Assembly: GCA_014843695.1 (NCBI GenBank)
Contig: CM026390.1
Location: forward strand, 1,493,114 to 1,557,113
DNA: 64,000 nucleotides
Origin: Archivesica marissinica
Lineage: Eukaryota; Mollusca; Bivalvia; Venerida; Vesicomyidae
Reading direction: 5' to 3'
Each line of letters opens with the position of its first letter. The stretch's first letter is position 1. The position numbers were made by a program, and so were the translations under genes. A model generated the notes under the pieces. That model ran no database searches. It had not been told where the DNA came from and worked only from the letters and a program-made list of their open reading frames with translations. Positions 36,582-49,300 of the stretch are shown piece after piece.

Positions 36582-38330
36582 AACAATACGGTCCGTCACA
36601 ATACGGCCTGTCACAATACAGCCTGTCACAATACGGCCCGTCACAATACGGCCTGTCACAATACGGTCCGTTACAATACGGTCCGTCATAATACGGCCTG
36701 TCACAATGCGGCCCGTCACAATACGGCCCGTCACAATACGGTCTGTCACAATACGGTCTGTCACAATACGGCCTGTCACAATACGGCCCGTCACAATACG
36801 GCCTGTCACAATACGGTCTGTCACAATACGGCCTGTCACAATACGGCCCGTCACAATACGGCCTGTCACAATACGGCCTGTCACAATACAGCATGGCCTG
36901 TCACAATACGGTCCGTCACAATACGGCCTGTCACAATACGGCCTGTCACAATACAGCCTGGCCTGTCACAATACAGCCTGGCCTGTCACAATACGGTCCG
37001 TCACAATACGGCCTGTCACAATACAGTCTGGCCTGTCACAATACAGCCTGGCCTGTCACAATACGGCCCGTCACAATACGGCCTGTCACAATACAGCCTG
37101 GCCTATCACAATACAGCCTGGCCCGTCACAATACGGCCTGTCACAATACGGCCTGTCACAATACAGCCTGGCCTGTCACAATACAGCCTGGCCTGTCACA
37201 ATACAGCCTGGCCTGTCACAATACGGTCCGTCACAATACGGCCTGTCACAATACAGTATGGCCTGTCACAATACAGCCTGGCCTGTCACAATGCAGCCCG
37301 TCACAATACGGCCTGTCACAATACAGCCTGGCCTGTCACAATACAGCCTGGCCTGTCACAATACGGCCCGTCACAATACGGCCTGTCACAATACAGCCTG
37401 GCCTGTCACAATACAGCCTGGCCTGTCACAATACGGCCCGTCACAATACGGCCTGTCACAATACAGCCTGGCCTGTCACAATACAGCCTGGCCTGTCAAA
37501 ATACGGCCAGTCACAATACGGCCTGTCACAATACGGCCTGTCACAATACAGCCTGGCCTGTCACAATACAGCCTGGCCTGTCACAATACGGCCCGTCACA
37601 ATACGGCCTGTCACAATACAGCCTGGCCTGTCACAATACGGCCCGTCACAATACGGCCCGTCACAATACGGCCTGTCACAATACGGCCTGTCACAATACA
37701 GCATGGCCTGTCACAATACGGCCCGTCACAATACGGCCCTCACAATACGGCCTGTCACAATACGGCCCGTCACAATACGGCCTGTCACAATATGGCCTGT
37801 CACAATACGGCTTGTCACAATACGGCCCGTCACAATACGGCCTGTCACAATACGGCCCGTCACAATGCGGCCTGTCAAAATACGGCCTGTCACAATACAG
37901 CCTGGCCTGTCACAATACGGCCTGTCAAAATACGGCCCGTCACAATACGGCCTGTCACAATACGGCCCGTCACAATACGGCCTGTCACAATACGGCCCGT
38001 CACAATACGGCCCGTCACAATACGGCCTGTCACAATACGGCCTGTCACAATACAGCATGGCCTGTCACAATACGGCCCGTCACAATACGGCCCGTCACAA
38101 TACGGCCTGTCACAATACGGCCCGTCACAATACGGCCTGTCACAATACGGTCTGTCACAATACGGCCTGTCACAATACGGCCCGTCACAATACGGCCTGT
38201 CACAATACGGCCCGTCACAATGCGGCCTGTCAAAATACGGCCTGTCACAATACAGCCTGGCCTGTCACAATACGGCCTGTCAAAATACGGCCCGTCACAA
38301 TACGGCATGTCACAATACGGCCTGTCACAG
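36582..38330. repeat. 15/20-bp minisatellite
   Basis: A mixture of 15-bp units (TCACAATACGGCCTG, with CCCG, TCCG and TCTG variants) and 20-bp units carrying an extra GCCTG (TCACAATACAGCCTGGCCTG). Both lengths interleave, mainly between 36890 and 37700. 15 bp is five codons and stop-free, which explains plus frames of 494-603 codons and several minus ones. Confidence 0.97.
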
Positions 38331-38420
38331 GCTGTATTGTGACAGGCCGTATTGTGACGAACCGTATTGTGCAATAGATGCGTGCAATAGATGTGTGCAA
38401 TAGATGCGTGCAATAGATGC
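38331..38420. repeat. Inverted terminal units plus 13-bp repeat
   Basis: At about 38330 the 15-bp array flips: GCTGTATTGTGACAG, GCCGTATTGTGACGA and ACCGTATTGTG are reverse complements of the array unit. They make a long palindrome with the units on the left. Four copies of a 13-bp unit, GTGCAATAGATGC, follow at 38369-38420 and connect directly to the SINE head. Confidence 0.9.
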
Positions 38421-38487
38421 GCGGGGCTCGAACTCCTGGCATTTCGCATCTGCAGCGAACGCGCTACCACTACGCTAATGTGTCTGT
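38421..38487 (-). mobile_element. SINE-C-type tRNA head (isolated)
   Basis: Minus strand: ACACATTAGCGTAGTGGTAG (A box), GCGCGTTCGCTGCAGATGCG, B box GGAGTTCGAGCCCCG. It resembles the head of the SINE at 40899 (TAGCGCAGTAGGTGCG ... GGAGTTCGAGCCCCG). The acceptor stem does not pair, so it is not a tRNA gene. Where the SINE body should follow there are instead the 13-bp and 15-bp tandem arrays. Confidence 0.7.
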
Positions 38488-38737
38488 AGTAAGGTAAACC
38501 ACTGGTTGTTTTAAAAGTGTGTGTAAATGTTACCCTTTTTAGGTAGTATTTCTGTAATATAATTGTCATTTGCATGTTTTCATATATGCCTGTCTATTTA
38601 TATATATAAATATGTCTGTGCACATGAATTATACTATAGTAGCATAGTTTGGCTTGCGGAAGGTCGGCAGCAGGTCGTACCTGAAATACTGCCTCGATGA
38701 GCACCCGACTTTAACCTAAAAAATAAAGCAAATTCAC

Positions 38738-39780
38738 ATAATAATAATAATAATAATATACTAGAGGACATAGAAAACGCACACCTACATTATATACTAG
38801 AGGACATAGAAAACGCACACCTACATTATATACTAGAGGACATAGAAAACGCACATCTACATTATATACTAGAGGACATAGAAAACGCACACCTACATTA
38901 TATACTAGAGGACATAGAAAACGCACATCTACATTATATACTAGAGGACATAGAAAACGCACACCTACATTATATACTAGAGGACATAGAAAACGCACAC
39001 CTACATTATATACTAGAGGACATAGAAAACGCACATCTACATTATATACTAGAGGACATAGAAAACGCACATCTACATTATATACTAGAGGACATAGAAA
39101 ACGCACATCTACATTATATACTAGAGGACATAGAAAACGCACATCTACATTATATACTAGAGGACATAGAAAACGCACATCTACATTATATACTAGAGGA
39201 CATAGAAAACGCACACCTACATTATATACTAGAGGACATAGAAAACGCACACCTACATTATATACTAGCGGACATAGAAAACGCACACCTACATTATATA
39301 CTAGAGGACATAGAAAACGCACACCTACATTATATACTAGAGGACATAGAAAACGCACACCTACATTATATACTAGAGGACATAGAAAACGCACACCTAC
39401 ATTATATACTAGAGGACATAGAAAACGCACACCTACATTATATACTAGAGGACATAGAAAACGCACACCTACATTATATACTAGAGGACATAGAAAACGC
39501 ACACCTACATTATATACTAGAGGACATAGAAAACGCACATCTACATTATATACTAGAGGACATAGAAAACGCACACCTACATTATATACTAGAGGACATA
39601 GAAAACGCACATCTACATTATATACTAGAGGACATAGAAAACGCACACCTACATTATATACTAGAGGACATAGAAAACGCACATCTACATTATATACTAG
39701 AGGACATAGAAAACGCACACCTACATTATATACTAGAGGACATAGAAAACGCACATCTACATTATATAATTATTATTACA
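38738..39780. repeat. 36-bp minisatellite with AAT-rich ends
   Basis: About 28 copies of a 36-bp unit, ATACTAGAGGACATAGAAAA plus CGCACACCTACATTAT, differing mainly at CACACC/CACATC. Its left end is (ATA/AAT)n (38738-38757) and its right end is ATAATTATTATTACAT (39767-39781), inverted with respect to the left. The minus strand is open for 347 codons (VRFLCPLVYNVG/D), a 12-codon repeat. The alternation of G and D follows the single C/T polymorphism. Confidence 0.97.
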
Positions 39781-39857
39781 TGAAAACGAAATACGAAGGA
39801 TTCCACCTTTATTACAAAACACAAACTGAATAACTAACAATATTCCAACATGCTTAA

Positions 39858-40373
39858 AGCGACACTACATCGGTAAAACGCAAATGTCTGCAGAATGTAA
39901 TTTGATATTATATGGTATAATTTGTTTCCATATCTTTTTCTCAAAATCGGAGTATTTCAAATAATGAACAAATGTCGTATACGCGGTTTGTTGACATAAC
40001 AAACAATGTAAATAGGGTCGATATTCATGCGTAATACAACACTTTAACCTGAATAACACGCGGTATATATTTACCGTGATATCTCATATGTGTGCCTATG
40101 CATATTTATTTGTAGACTAATCTTAATTAAATTATCTCTAAGCGAAAGTATCGCGGGTTCAATATTGACTTCTATAACAACAAACGTCAATTCAGGAGCG
40201 TGGATGACCGTTATATGAAATCCTACTTTCACTTTTGAAAGTTTGTGTACGACAAATACACTGTTTATTTATTCAATGTTAGTGTTCGAATGTATTCAGA
40301 AGAATGTGTAGTAGCAATGCATTTATAAGTGAAAAAAATGTATTGTATTTGCTTTTTGCGATGTAGTGTCGCT
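39858..40373. mobile_element. TTAA-flanked MITE, 516 bp
   Basis: Inverted termini AGCGACACTACATCG (39858-39872) and CGATGTAGTGTCGCT (40359-40373) match perfectly, with further imperfect pairing (GTAAAACGCAAAT versus CAAAAAGCAAAT). Both are flanked by TTAA (39854-39857 and 40374-40377), the target duplication of piggyBac and Kolobok-type transposases. The interior is AT-rich without a transposase, so this is a non-autonomous element. A 64-codon minus frame inside (39865-40059) is not recognised. Confidence 0.85.
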
Positions 40374-40399
40374 TTAACACTATACATATATATTGATAT

Positions 40400-40481
40400 A
40401 GTTATTGTGTTTCGTGTGAGTTTTCTATGTCCGCTAGTATAGTTATTGTGTTTCGTGTGAGTTTTCTATGTCCGCTAGTAT
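40400..40481 (-). repeat. Two inverted outlier units of 36-bp family
   Basis: Two 41-bp copies (40400-40440, 40441-40481), each AGTTATTGTGTTTCGTGTGA followed by GTTTTCTATGTCCGCTAGTAT. The second half is the reverse complement of the 36-bp array core (ATACTAGCGGACATAGAAAAC; a CGG variant is present in the array at about 39266). They are followed by ATAATAATAAAATT. They sit inverted, just beyond the TTAA MITE. Confidence 0.85.
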
Positions 40482-40898
40482 AATAATAAAATTAAAACAT
40501 AAATGAAAATGGGTTAATATTATAATTTATTTTAAATTATTAACAGTTCTGGTAGAAACTTGTATTTTCAAGAACTAGCTATGATCACGAACCTTATCCA
40601 TTACGCTAATCAATGTGCGGGCCAGTGGGATCGGAATAATCATTGACTACATGTAGCATATGGGCCGGTAACTGTGAAAAACAAGACATTTGCATGTGTC
40701 CTTTTATAGTTATATTGATTAACGCCAGGTGAAATTCGAGTGAGAGCTATAGATACCACAATTATAATAAAAATCCCCTTCGAGCGGACTTTGTACCGCC
40801 TGCTTCGATTTTCACTGAAACTGGTATGCAGTCCATTATGTTTTATGCTGAGGATCACCTGGCGATGCATGCTTTTAGTTGACTGGTATCGATGTGTA
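40482..40898. other. Unique stretch, no gene seen
   Basis: About 420 bp, AT-rich. Two overlapping short open frames (40640-40870 minus, 40740-40922 plus) are not recognisable. ACGAACCTTATCCATTACGC (40577-40596) vaguely resembles a decayed minus-strand tRNA-like head. Confidence 0.4.
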
Positions 40899-41300
40899 GA
40901 TGAAGTCGTGATAGCGCAGTAGGTGCGCTTTCGCTTCTAGTGCCAAAGGGCCGGAGTTCGAGCCCCGCTGGAGCCATTACGATTGTGCCCTTAGGCAATG
41001 TATATAAATTCCACATTGCCTCTTCTCTCTCCCTCTTGTCTTTCAGATAGGACTTTAAACCGAGGTCTCGTGTCGGTGCTTTACACCGTGCACGTAAAAG
41101 AATCAGAGGATACTCTGGAATGTGTCTCTGTCTGTATCATTGCACTACCCTCCAAATATCTAAAATGACTAATCTATTCAGGAGGCGGCGCTCATATAGG
41201 CAACCGGTAGTGACGATAAATAAACGTAAAATACACATCAGGAATGAGGTCTCGAGAGTGATTAATAGTTGTAAGAATCGAGATAAAAATAAATTTGAAT
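40899..41300 (+). mobile_element. SINE-C, most complete copy
   Basis: Reference copy of this SINE family. tRNA-like head with A box TAGCGCAGTAGGTGCG and B box GGAGTTCGAGCCCCG. Central block TGTGCCCTTAGGCAATG and CCACATTGCCTCTTCTCTCT. Body GGACTTTAAACCGAGGTCTC, GTGTCGGTGCTTTACACC, AATCAGAGGATACTCTGGAA, TCTGTCTGTATCATTGCAC. 3' part CAGGAGGCGGCGCTCATATA, ATCAGGAATGAGGTCTCGAG, and an A-rich end near 41300. At about 400 bp it is longer than a simple tRNA-SINE and probably composite. A short frame 41120-41302 is not considered coding. Confidence 0.8.
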
Positions 41301-41529
41301 AAAAACGATGATAATGACTTATATAAATTATGATGATAATAATAAGGATTAATTTGGAGAATTATTAATCAAAGATAGTTAATGAATCTGTTAAAAAAAA
41401 AATTCTACATGAATTAGTATTCAAATCACTATTCACTACAGTTCCGACACGGTACAGCACGGTAGAAGCCAACACCTCGGTCGACCACGGCATGCCGGGA
41501 AAGTCATTTTAATTTTTAAACATGTTTGA

Positions 41530-42150
41530 GCCACGGTACGCAACGGTCCATCCCGGCCCTGACTACAGTATCGACTCCGGTACGCAACAGTCCATCCCGG
41601 CCTGACTACGGTATCGACCACGGTACGCAACGGTCCATCCCGGCCTGACTACGGTATCGACCCCGGTACGCAACGGTCCATCCCGGCCTGACTACAGTAT
41701 CGACTCCGGTACGCAATGGTCCATCCAGGCCTGACTACGGTATCGGCCCCGGTACGTAACGGCCCATCCCGGCCTGACTACGGTATCGACCCCCGTACGC
41801 AACGGTCCACCCCGGCCTGACTACGGTATCGACCCCGGTACGCAATGGTCCATCTCGGCCTGACTACGGTATCGACCCCCGTACGCAACGGTCCACCCCG
41901 GCCTGACTACGGTATCGACCCCCGTACGCAACGGTACATCCCGGCCTGACTACGGTATCGGCCCCGGTACGCCACGGTCCATCCCGGCCTGACTACGGTA
42001 TCGACCCCGGTACGCCACGGTCCATCCCGGCCTGACTACTGTACCGACCCCAGTAGGCAATGGCCCATCCCGGCCTGACTACGGTATCGACCCCGGTACG
42101 CCACGGTCCATCCTGGCCTCACTACGGTACCGACCCCGGTACGCCACGTT
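41530..42150. repeat. 43-bp GC-rich minisatellite
   Basis: About 14 copies of a 43-bp unit, CGGTACGCAACGGTCCATCC plus CGGCCTGACTACGGTATCGA. It is CpG-rich with TCGACCC/TCGGCCC, GCCACGG and CCCCCG variants; degenerate copies extend left to about 41440. It lies on the 3' side of the SINE-C copy that ends about 41300. Confidence 0.95.
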
Positions 42151-43335
42151 TACCACGCCGGGTTGTATCGGTTGTACCGGGATTCCTATGTAACCTAGGC
42201 TATAGCAGTTCATCAGCAATCAGTGATTTTTCGTATAAAAACATAATTATGTAATTTTCACATTATAAATATGGTACTATATGACTCGATTAAAACCATT
42301 AGTAAAGCGTTACAAGTTGGTCACTAGTTCTAGTATGTTTCAGTATATCCGTGCAGCATACATGTACTGTTATGTTCTGAAATAACTATGCATTGTTCCT
42401 TGTAAACTATACGTAAGCTGCCACAGATGTATGTCCATAGATATCTATCAACATTAGATAAAACAATATAAATAAAAGACCATGCATAATTATGATGGGT
42501 GTGTGGTATTTTCCCAGACCCATAATTATCCGGCAGAAATAAACGGGGCTACCATTAACAGGTGCTTCCAAAATGAAAAACAAATGTTTTAATACGATCT
42601 AATTAAATGTGAATGTGACAAACGGCAAATTATAACTAATTTTATCAATTGACTTTGTTTAATTCTGGCATTCAAGTTTAGCTTGACCCCTAACTGGGGC
42701 CTGGGTTGACGTTTAGTATCCGTTCAAGATTCTGCGCCCAATTATTGATCGATAGGTTAATTAACCTTAATTGTCAATCATCATAACAGTCAGCATATCA
42801 GACGTCGGCCAACGATTTGTAGCAGACGACAATCAACAACAGGTGATATGTGAACGAGATCATGTTAACCACCACCTGCTGTAACCTGACAATGGGTTGA
42901 GGTGAAAGGTCAAACTAAGACAGATGTGACAGCAAGTGCAAAACGAGTAATGCCCCAGATACATACGGGTAGTCATCCCATTTTATTTTATGTCAAATTC
43001 ATCAACACAGTTTATTAGTTCTCTTCATTATTAACAGATGTCGTCTGGTCATAATTCTCAAGCGCTTTTTATTTTGGCGCTTTCGCCACATACGCATGGG
43101 ATCTGGACAAATGATTCGAGTTCAAAACCGAAACATATGTTTTTATATTTTTTCTTAGCATACAACATAGGCTAACACTATATAATACACACATTGGTTA
43201 GGCCATTTCCAAGCAAGTTGTAAAATGACACCCCGTCGTTAACAAAAGCCACGACATATGATGTATCATAATGTTCCTAAAAAACAAAACAAATATTTTT
43301 GATTTTGAACCCGAAACCATTTGTTCAGATCCCGA
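42151..43335. other. Unique stretch, no gene seen
   Basis: About 1.2 kb of AT-rich DNA with no open frame over 60 codons and no recognisable exon, tRNA or transposon end. One AGGTGAAAGGTCA (42900-42912) matches a nuclear-receptor DR1 site, which is not meaningful alone. It separates two very different arrays, the 43-bp and the 14-bp. Confidence 0.5.
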
Positions 43336-46300
43336 ACGTCTGTGGCTATTGTGGCTATTGTGGCTATTGGTCTGTGGCTATTGGTCTGTGGCTATTGTGG
43401 CTATTGTGGCTATTGGTCTGTGGCTATTGGTCTGTGGCTATTGGTCTGTGGCTATTGGTCTGTCTGTGGCTATTGGTCTGTGGCTATTGTGGCTATTGGT
43501 CTGTGGCTATTGTGGCTATTGGTATGTGGCTATTGGTCTGTGGCTATTGTGGCTATTGGTCTGTGGCTATTGTGGCTATTGGTCTGTGGCTATTGTGGCT
43601 ATTGGTCTGTGGCTATTGTGGCTATTGGTCTGTGGCTATTGTGGCTATTGGTCTGTGGCTATTGTGGCTATTGGTCTGTGGCTATTGGTCTGTGGGTATT
43701 GGTCTGTGGCTATTGGTCTTGGTCTGTGGCTATTGGTCTGTGGCTATTGGTCTGTGGCTATTGGTTGTGGCTATTGGTCTGTGGCTATTGGTCTGTGGCT
43801 GATGGTTGTGGCTATTGGGCTGTGGCTATTGGGTGTGGCTATTGGTCTGTGGCTATTGGTCTGTGGGTATTGGTCTGTGGCTATTGGTCTTGGTCTGTGG
43901 CTATTGGTCTGTGGCTATTGGTCTGTGGCTATTGGTATGTGGCTATTGGTCTGTGGCTATTGGTCTGTGGCTGATGGTCTGTGGCTATTGGGCTGTGGCT
44001 ATTGGGCTGTGGCTATTGGTCTGTGGCTATTGGTCTGTGGCTATTGGTCTGTGGCTATTGGTCTGTCTGTGGCTATTGGTCTGTGGCTATTGGTCTGTGG
44101 CTATTGGTATGTGGCTATTGGTCTGTGGCTATTGGTCTGTGGCTGATGGTCTGTGGCTATTGGTCTGTGGCTATTGGCTGTGGCTATTGGTCTGTGGCTA
44201 TTGGTCTGTGGCTATTGGTCTGTGGCTATTGGTCTTGGCTGTGGCTATTGGTCTGTGGCTATTGGTTGGCTATTGTGGCTATTGGTATGTGGCTATTGGT
44301 CTGTGGCTATTGGTCTGTGGCTATTGGTCTGTGGCTATTGGTCTGTGGCTATTGGTCTGTGGCTATTGGTCTGTGGCTATTGTGGCTATTGGTCTGTGGC
44401 TATTGTGGCTATTGGTCTGTGGCTATTGTGGCTATTGGTCTGTGGCTATTGTGGCTATTGGTCTGTGGCTATTGGTCTGTGGCTATTGTGGCTATTGGTC
44501 TGTGGCTATTGTGGCTATTGGTCTGTGGCTATTGTGGCTATTGGTCTGTGGCTATTGGTCTGTGGCTATTGTGGCTATTGGTCTGTGGCTATTGTGGCTA
44601 TTGGTCTGTGGCTATTGTGGCTATTGGTCTGTGGCTATTGGTCTGTGGCTATTGTGGCTATTGGTCTGTGGCTATTGGTCTGTGGCTATTGGTCTGTCTG
44701 TGGCTATTGGTCTGTCTGTGGCTATTGGTCTGTGGCTATTGGTCTGTTGGGCTATTGGTCTGTGGCTATTGGTCTGTGGCTATTGGTCTGTGGCTATTGG
44801 TCTGTGGCTATTGGTCTGTGGCTATTGGTCTGTGGCTATTGGTCTGTGGCTATTGGTCTGTGGCTATTGGTCTGTGGCTATTGGTCTGTGGCTATTGGTC
44901 TGTGGCTATTGGTCTGTGGCTATTGGTCTGTGGCTATTGGTCTGTGGCTATTGGTATGTGGCTATTGGTCTGTGGCTATTGGTCTGTGGCTATTGGTCTG
45001 TGGCTATTGGTCTGTGGCTATTGGTCTGTGGCTATTGGTATTGGTCTGTGGCTATTGGTCTGTGGCTATTGGTCTGTGGCTATTGGGCTGTGGCTATTGG
45101 TCTGTGGCTATTGGTCTGTGGCTATTGGTCTGTGGCTATTGGTCTGTGGCTATTGGTCTGTGGCTATTGGTCTGTGGCTATTGGTCTGTGGCTATTGGTC
45201 TGTGGCTATTGGTATGTGGCTATTGGTCTGTGGCTATTGGTCTGTGGCTATTGGTCTGTGGCTATTGGTCTGTGGCTATTGGTCTGTGGCTATTGGTCTG
45301 TGGCTATTGGTATGTGGCTATTGGTCTTCTGTGGCTATTGGTCTGTGGCTATTGGTCTGTGGCTATTGGTCTGTGGCTATTGGTCTGTGGCTATTGGTCT
45401 GTGGCTATTGGTCTGTGGCTATTGGTATGTGGCTATTGGTCTGTGGCTATTGGTCTGTGGCTATTGGTCTGTGGATATTGGTCTGTGGCTATTGGTCTGT
45501 TGCTATTGGTCTGTGGATATTGGTCTGTGGCTATTGGTCTGTGGCTATTGGTCTGTGGTTATTGGTCTGTGGCTATTGGTCTGTGGCTATTGGTCTGTGG
45601 CTATTGGTCTGTGGCTGATGGTCTGTGGCTATTGGTCTGTGGCTATTGGTCTGTGTTGGTCTGTGGCTATTGGTCTGTGGCTATTGGGCTGTGGCTATTG
45701 GTCTGTGGCTATTGGTCTGTGGCTATTGGGCTGTGGCTATTGGTCTGTGGCTATTGGTCTGTCTGTGGCTATTGGTCTGTGGCTATTGGTCTGTGGCTAT
45801 TGGTCTGTGGCTATTGGTCTGTGGCTATTGGTCTGTGGCTATTGGTCTGTGGCTGATGGTGCTGTGGCTATTGGTATGTGGCTATTGGTCTGTGGCTATT
45901 GGTCTGTGGCTATTGGTCTGTGGCTATTGGTCTGTGGCTATTGGTTTGTGGCTATTGGTCTGTGGCTATTGGTCTGTGGCTATTGGTATGTGTTGGTCTG
46001 TGGCTATTGGTCTGTGGCTATTGGTCTGTGGCTATTGGTCTGTGGCTGATGGTCTGTGGCTATTGGTCTGTGGCTATTGGTCTGTGGCTATTGGTCTGTG
46101 GCTATTGGTCTGTGGCTATTGGTTTGTGGCTATTGGTCTGTGGCTATTTGTTTGTGGCTATTGGTATGTGTTGGTCTGTGGCTATTGGTCTGTGGCTATT
46201 GGTATGTGGCTATTGGTCTGTGGCTATTGGTCTGTGGCTATTGGTCTGTGGCTGATTGTCTGTGGCTATTGGTCTGTGGCTATTGGTCTGTGGCTATTGG

Positions 46301-49300
46301 TCTGTGGCTATTGGTTTGTGGCTATTGGTCTGTGGCTATTGGTCTGTGGCTATTGGTATGTGTTGGTCTGTGGCTATTGGTCTGTGGCTATTGGTATGTG
46401 GCTATTGGTATGTGGCTATTGGGCTGTGGCTATTGGTCAGTGGCTATTGGGCTGTGGCTATTGCTCTGTGGCTATTGGTCTGTGGCTATTGGTATGTGGC
46501 TATTGGTATGTGGCTATTGGTCTGTGGCTATTGGTATGTGGCTATTGGTCTGTGGCTATTGGTCTGTGGCTATTGGGCTGTGGCTATTGGTCTGTGGCTA
46601 TTGGTCTGTGGCTATTGGTCTGTGGCTGATGGTCTGTGGCTATTGGTCTGTGGCTATTGGTCTGTGGCTATTGGTCTGTGGCTATTGGTCTGTGGCTATT
46701 GGTCTGTGGCTATTGGTTTGTGGCTATTGGCTGTGGCTATTGGTCTGTGGCTATTGGTCTGTGGCTATTGGTCTGTGGCTATTGGTCTGTGGCTATTGGT
46801 CTGTGGCTATTGGTATGTGGCTATTGGTCTGTGGCTATTGGTCTGTGGCTATTGGTCTGTGGCTATTGGTCTGTGGCTATTGGTCTGTGGCTATTGGTCT
46901 GTGGCTATTGCTCTGTGGCTATTGGTCTGTGGCTATTGGTCTGTGGCTATTGGTATCTGGCTATTGGTATGTGGCTATTGGTCTGTGGCTATTGCTCTGT
47001 GGCTATTGGTATGTGGCTATTGGTCTGTGGCTATTGGTATGTGGCTATTGGGCTGTGGCTATTGCTCTGTGGCTATTGGGCTGTGGCTATTGCTCTGTGG
47101 CTATTGGTATGTGGCTATTGGTCTGTGGCTGATGGTCTGTGGCTATTGGGCTGTGGCTATTGCTCTGTGGCTATTGGTCTGTGGCTATTGGTCTGTGGCT
47201 ATTGGTCTGTGGCTATTGGTATGTGGCTATTGGTCTGTGGCTATTGGTCTGTGGCTATTGGTCTGTGGCTATTGCTCTGTGGCTATTGGTATGTGGCTAT
47301 TGGTCTGTGGCTGATGGTCTGTGGCTATTGGGCTGTGGCTATTGCTCTGTGGCTATTGGTCTGTGGCTATTGGTCTGTGGCTATTGGTATGTGGCTATTG
47401 GTCTGTGGCTATTGGTCTGTGGCTATTGGTCTGTGGCTATTGGTATGTGGCTATTGGTATGTGGCTATTGGTCTGTGGCTATTGGTCTGTGGCTATTGGT
47501 CTGTGGCTATTGGTCTGTGGCTATTGGTATGTGGCTATTGGTCTGTGGCTATTGGTCTGTGGCTATTGGTATGTGGCTATTGGTCTGTGGCTATTGGTCT
47601 GTGGCTATTGGTCTGTGGCTATTGGTCTGTGGCTATTGGTCTGTGGCTATTGGTCTGTGGCTATTGGGCTGTGGCTGATGGTCTGTGGCTATTGGTATGT
47701 GGCTATTGGTCTGTGGCTATTGGTATGTGGCTATTGGTCTGTGGCTATTGGTCTGTGGCTGATGGTCTGTGGCTATTGGGCTGTGGCTATTGGGCTGTGG
47801 CTATTGGTCTGTGGCTATTGGTCTGTGGGTATTGGTCTGTGGCTATTGGTCTTGGTCTGTGGCTATTGGTCTGTGGCTATTGGTCTGTGGCTATTGGTCT
47901 GTGGCTATTGGTATGTGGCTATTGGTCTGTGGCTATTGGTCTGTGGCTATTGGTCTGTGGCTATTGGTCTGTGGCTATTGGGCTGTGGCTATTGGTCTGT
48001 GGCTATTGGTCTGTGGCTATTGGTCTGTGGCTATTGGTCTGTGGCTATTGGTCTTGGTCTGTGGCTATTGGTCTGTGGCTATTGGTCTGTGGCTATTGGT
48101 ATGTGGATATTGGTCTGTGGCTATTGGTATGTGGCTATTGGGCTGTGGCTATTGGTCTGTGGCTATTGGTCTGTGACTATTGGTCTGTGGCTATTGGTCT
48201 GTGGCTATTGGTCTGTGGCTATTGGTCTGTGGCTATTGGTATGTGGCTATTGGTCTGTGGCTATTGGTCTTGGTCTGTGGCTATTGGTCTGTGGCTATTG
48301 GTCTGTGGCTATTGGTCTGTGGCTATTGGTCTTGGTCTGTGGCTATTGGTCTGTGGCTATTGGTCTGTGGCTATTGGTCTGTGGCTATTGGTCTGTGGCT
48401 ATTGGTTTGTGGATATTGGTCTGTGGCTATTGGTAAGTGGCTATTGGGCTGTGGCTATTGGTCTGTGGCTATTGGTCTGTGGCTATTGGTCTGTGGCTAT
48501 TGGTCTGTGGCTATTGGTCTGTGGCTATTGGTATGTGGCTATTGGTCTGTGGCTATTGGTCTGTGGCTATTGGTATGTGGATATTGGTCTGTGGCTATTG
48601 GTATGTGGCTATTGGGTTGTGGCTATTGGTCTGTGGCTAATGGTCTGTGGCTATTGGTCTGTGGCTATTGGTCTGTGGCTATTGGTCTGTGGCTATTGGT
48701 CTGTGGCTATTGGTCTGTGGCTGATGGTCTGTGGCTATTGGTCTGTGGCTATTGGTCTGTGGCTATTGGTCTGTGGCTATTGGTCTGTGGCTATTGGTCT
48801 GTGGCTATTGGTCTGTGGCTATTGGGCTGTGGCTATTGGTCTGTGGCTATTGGTCTGTGGCTATTGGTCTGTGGCTATTGGTATGTGGCTATTGGTCTGT
48901 GGCTATTGGTCTGTGGCTATTGGTCTGTGGCTATTGGTCTGTGGCTATTGGTATGTGGCTATTGGGCTGTGGCTTTTGGTCTGTGGCTGATGGTCTGTGG
49001 CTATTGGTCTGTGGCTATTGGTCTGTGGCTATTGGGCTGTGGCTATTGGTCTGTGGCTATTGGTCTGTGGCTATTGGTCTGTGGCTATTGGGCTGTGGCT
49101 ATTGGGCTGTGGCTATTGGGCTGTGGCTATTGGGCTGTGGCTATTGGTCTGTGGCTATTGGTCTGTGGCTATTGGTCTGTGGCTGATGGTGCTGTGGCTA
49201 TTGGTCTGTGGCTATTGGTATGTGGCTATTGGTATGTGGCTATTGGTATCTGGCTATTGGTCTGTGGCTATTGGTCTGTGGCTATTGGTATGTGGTTATT

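Noticed and set aside
36508..38403. Frames of 494-603 codons in the 15/20-bp array, superficially like a His/Asn- or Cys-rich repeat protein
   Set aside because: Five-codon stop-free units with in-frame 15-bp and frame-shifting 20-bp copies; several frames are equally open on both strands.
38421..38487. A functional tRNA gene on the minus strand
   Set aside because: A and B boxes are good but the acceptor and T stems do not pair and there is no terminator T-run in the right place; it fits a SINE head. The same applies to 20783-20849, 20850-21106 and 40899-40975.
39865..40059. 64-codon minus frame inside the TTAA MITE
   Set aside because: No recognisable transposase or other motif; its length is expected by chance in a MITE interior.
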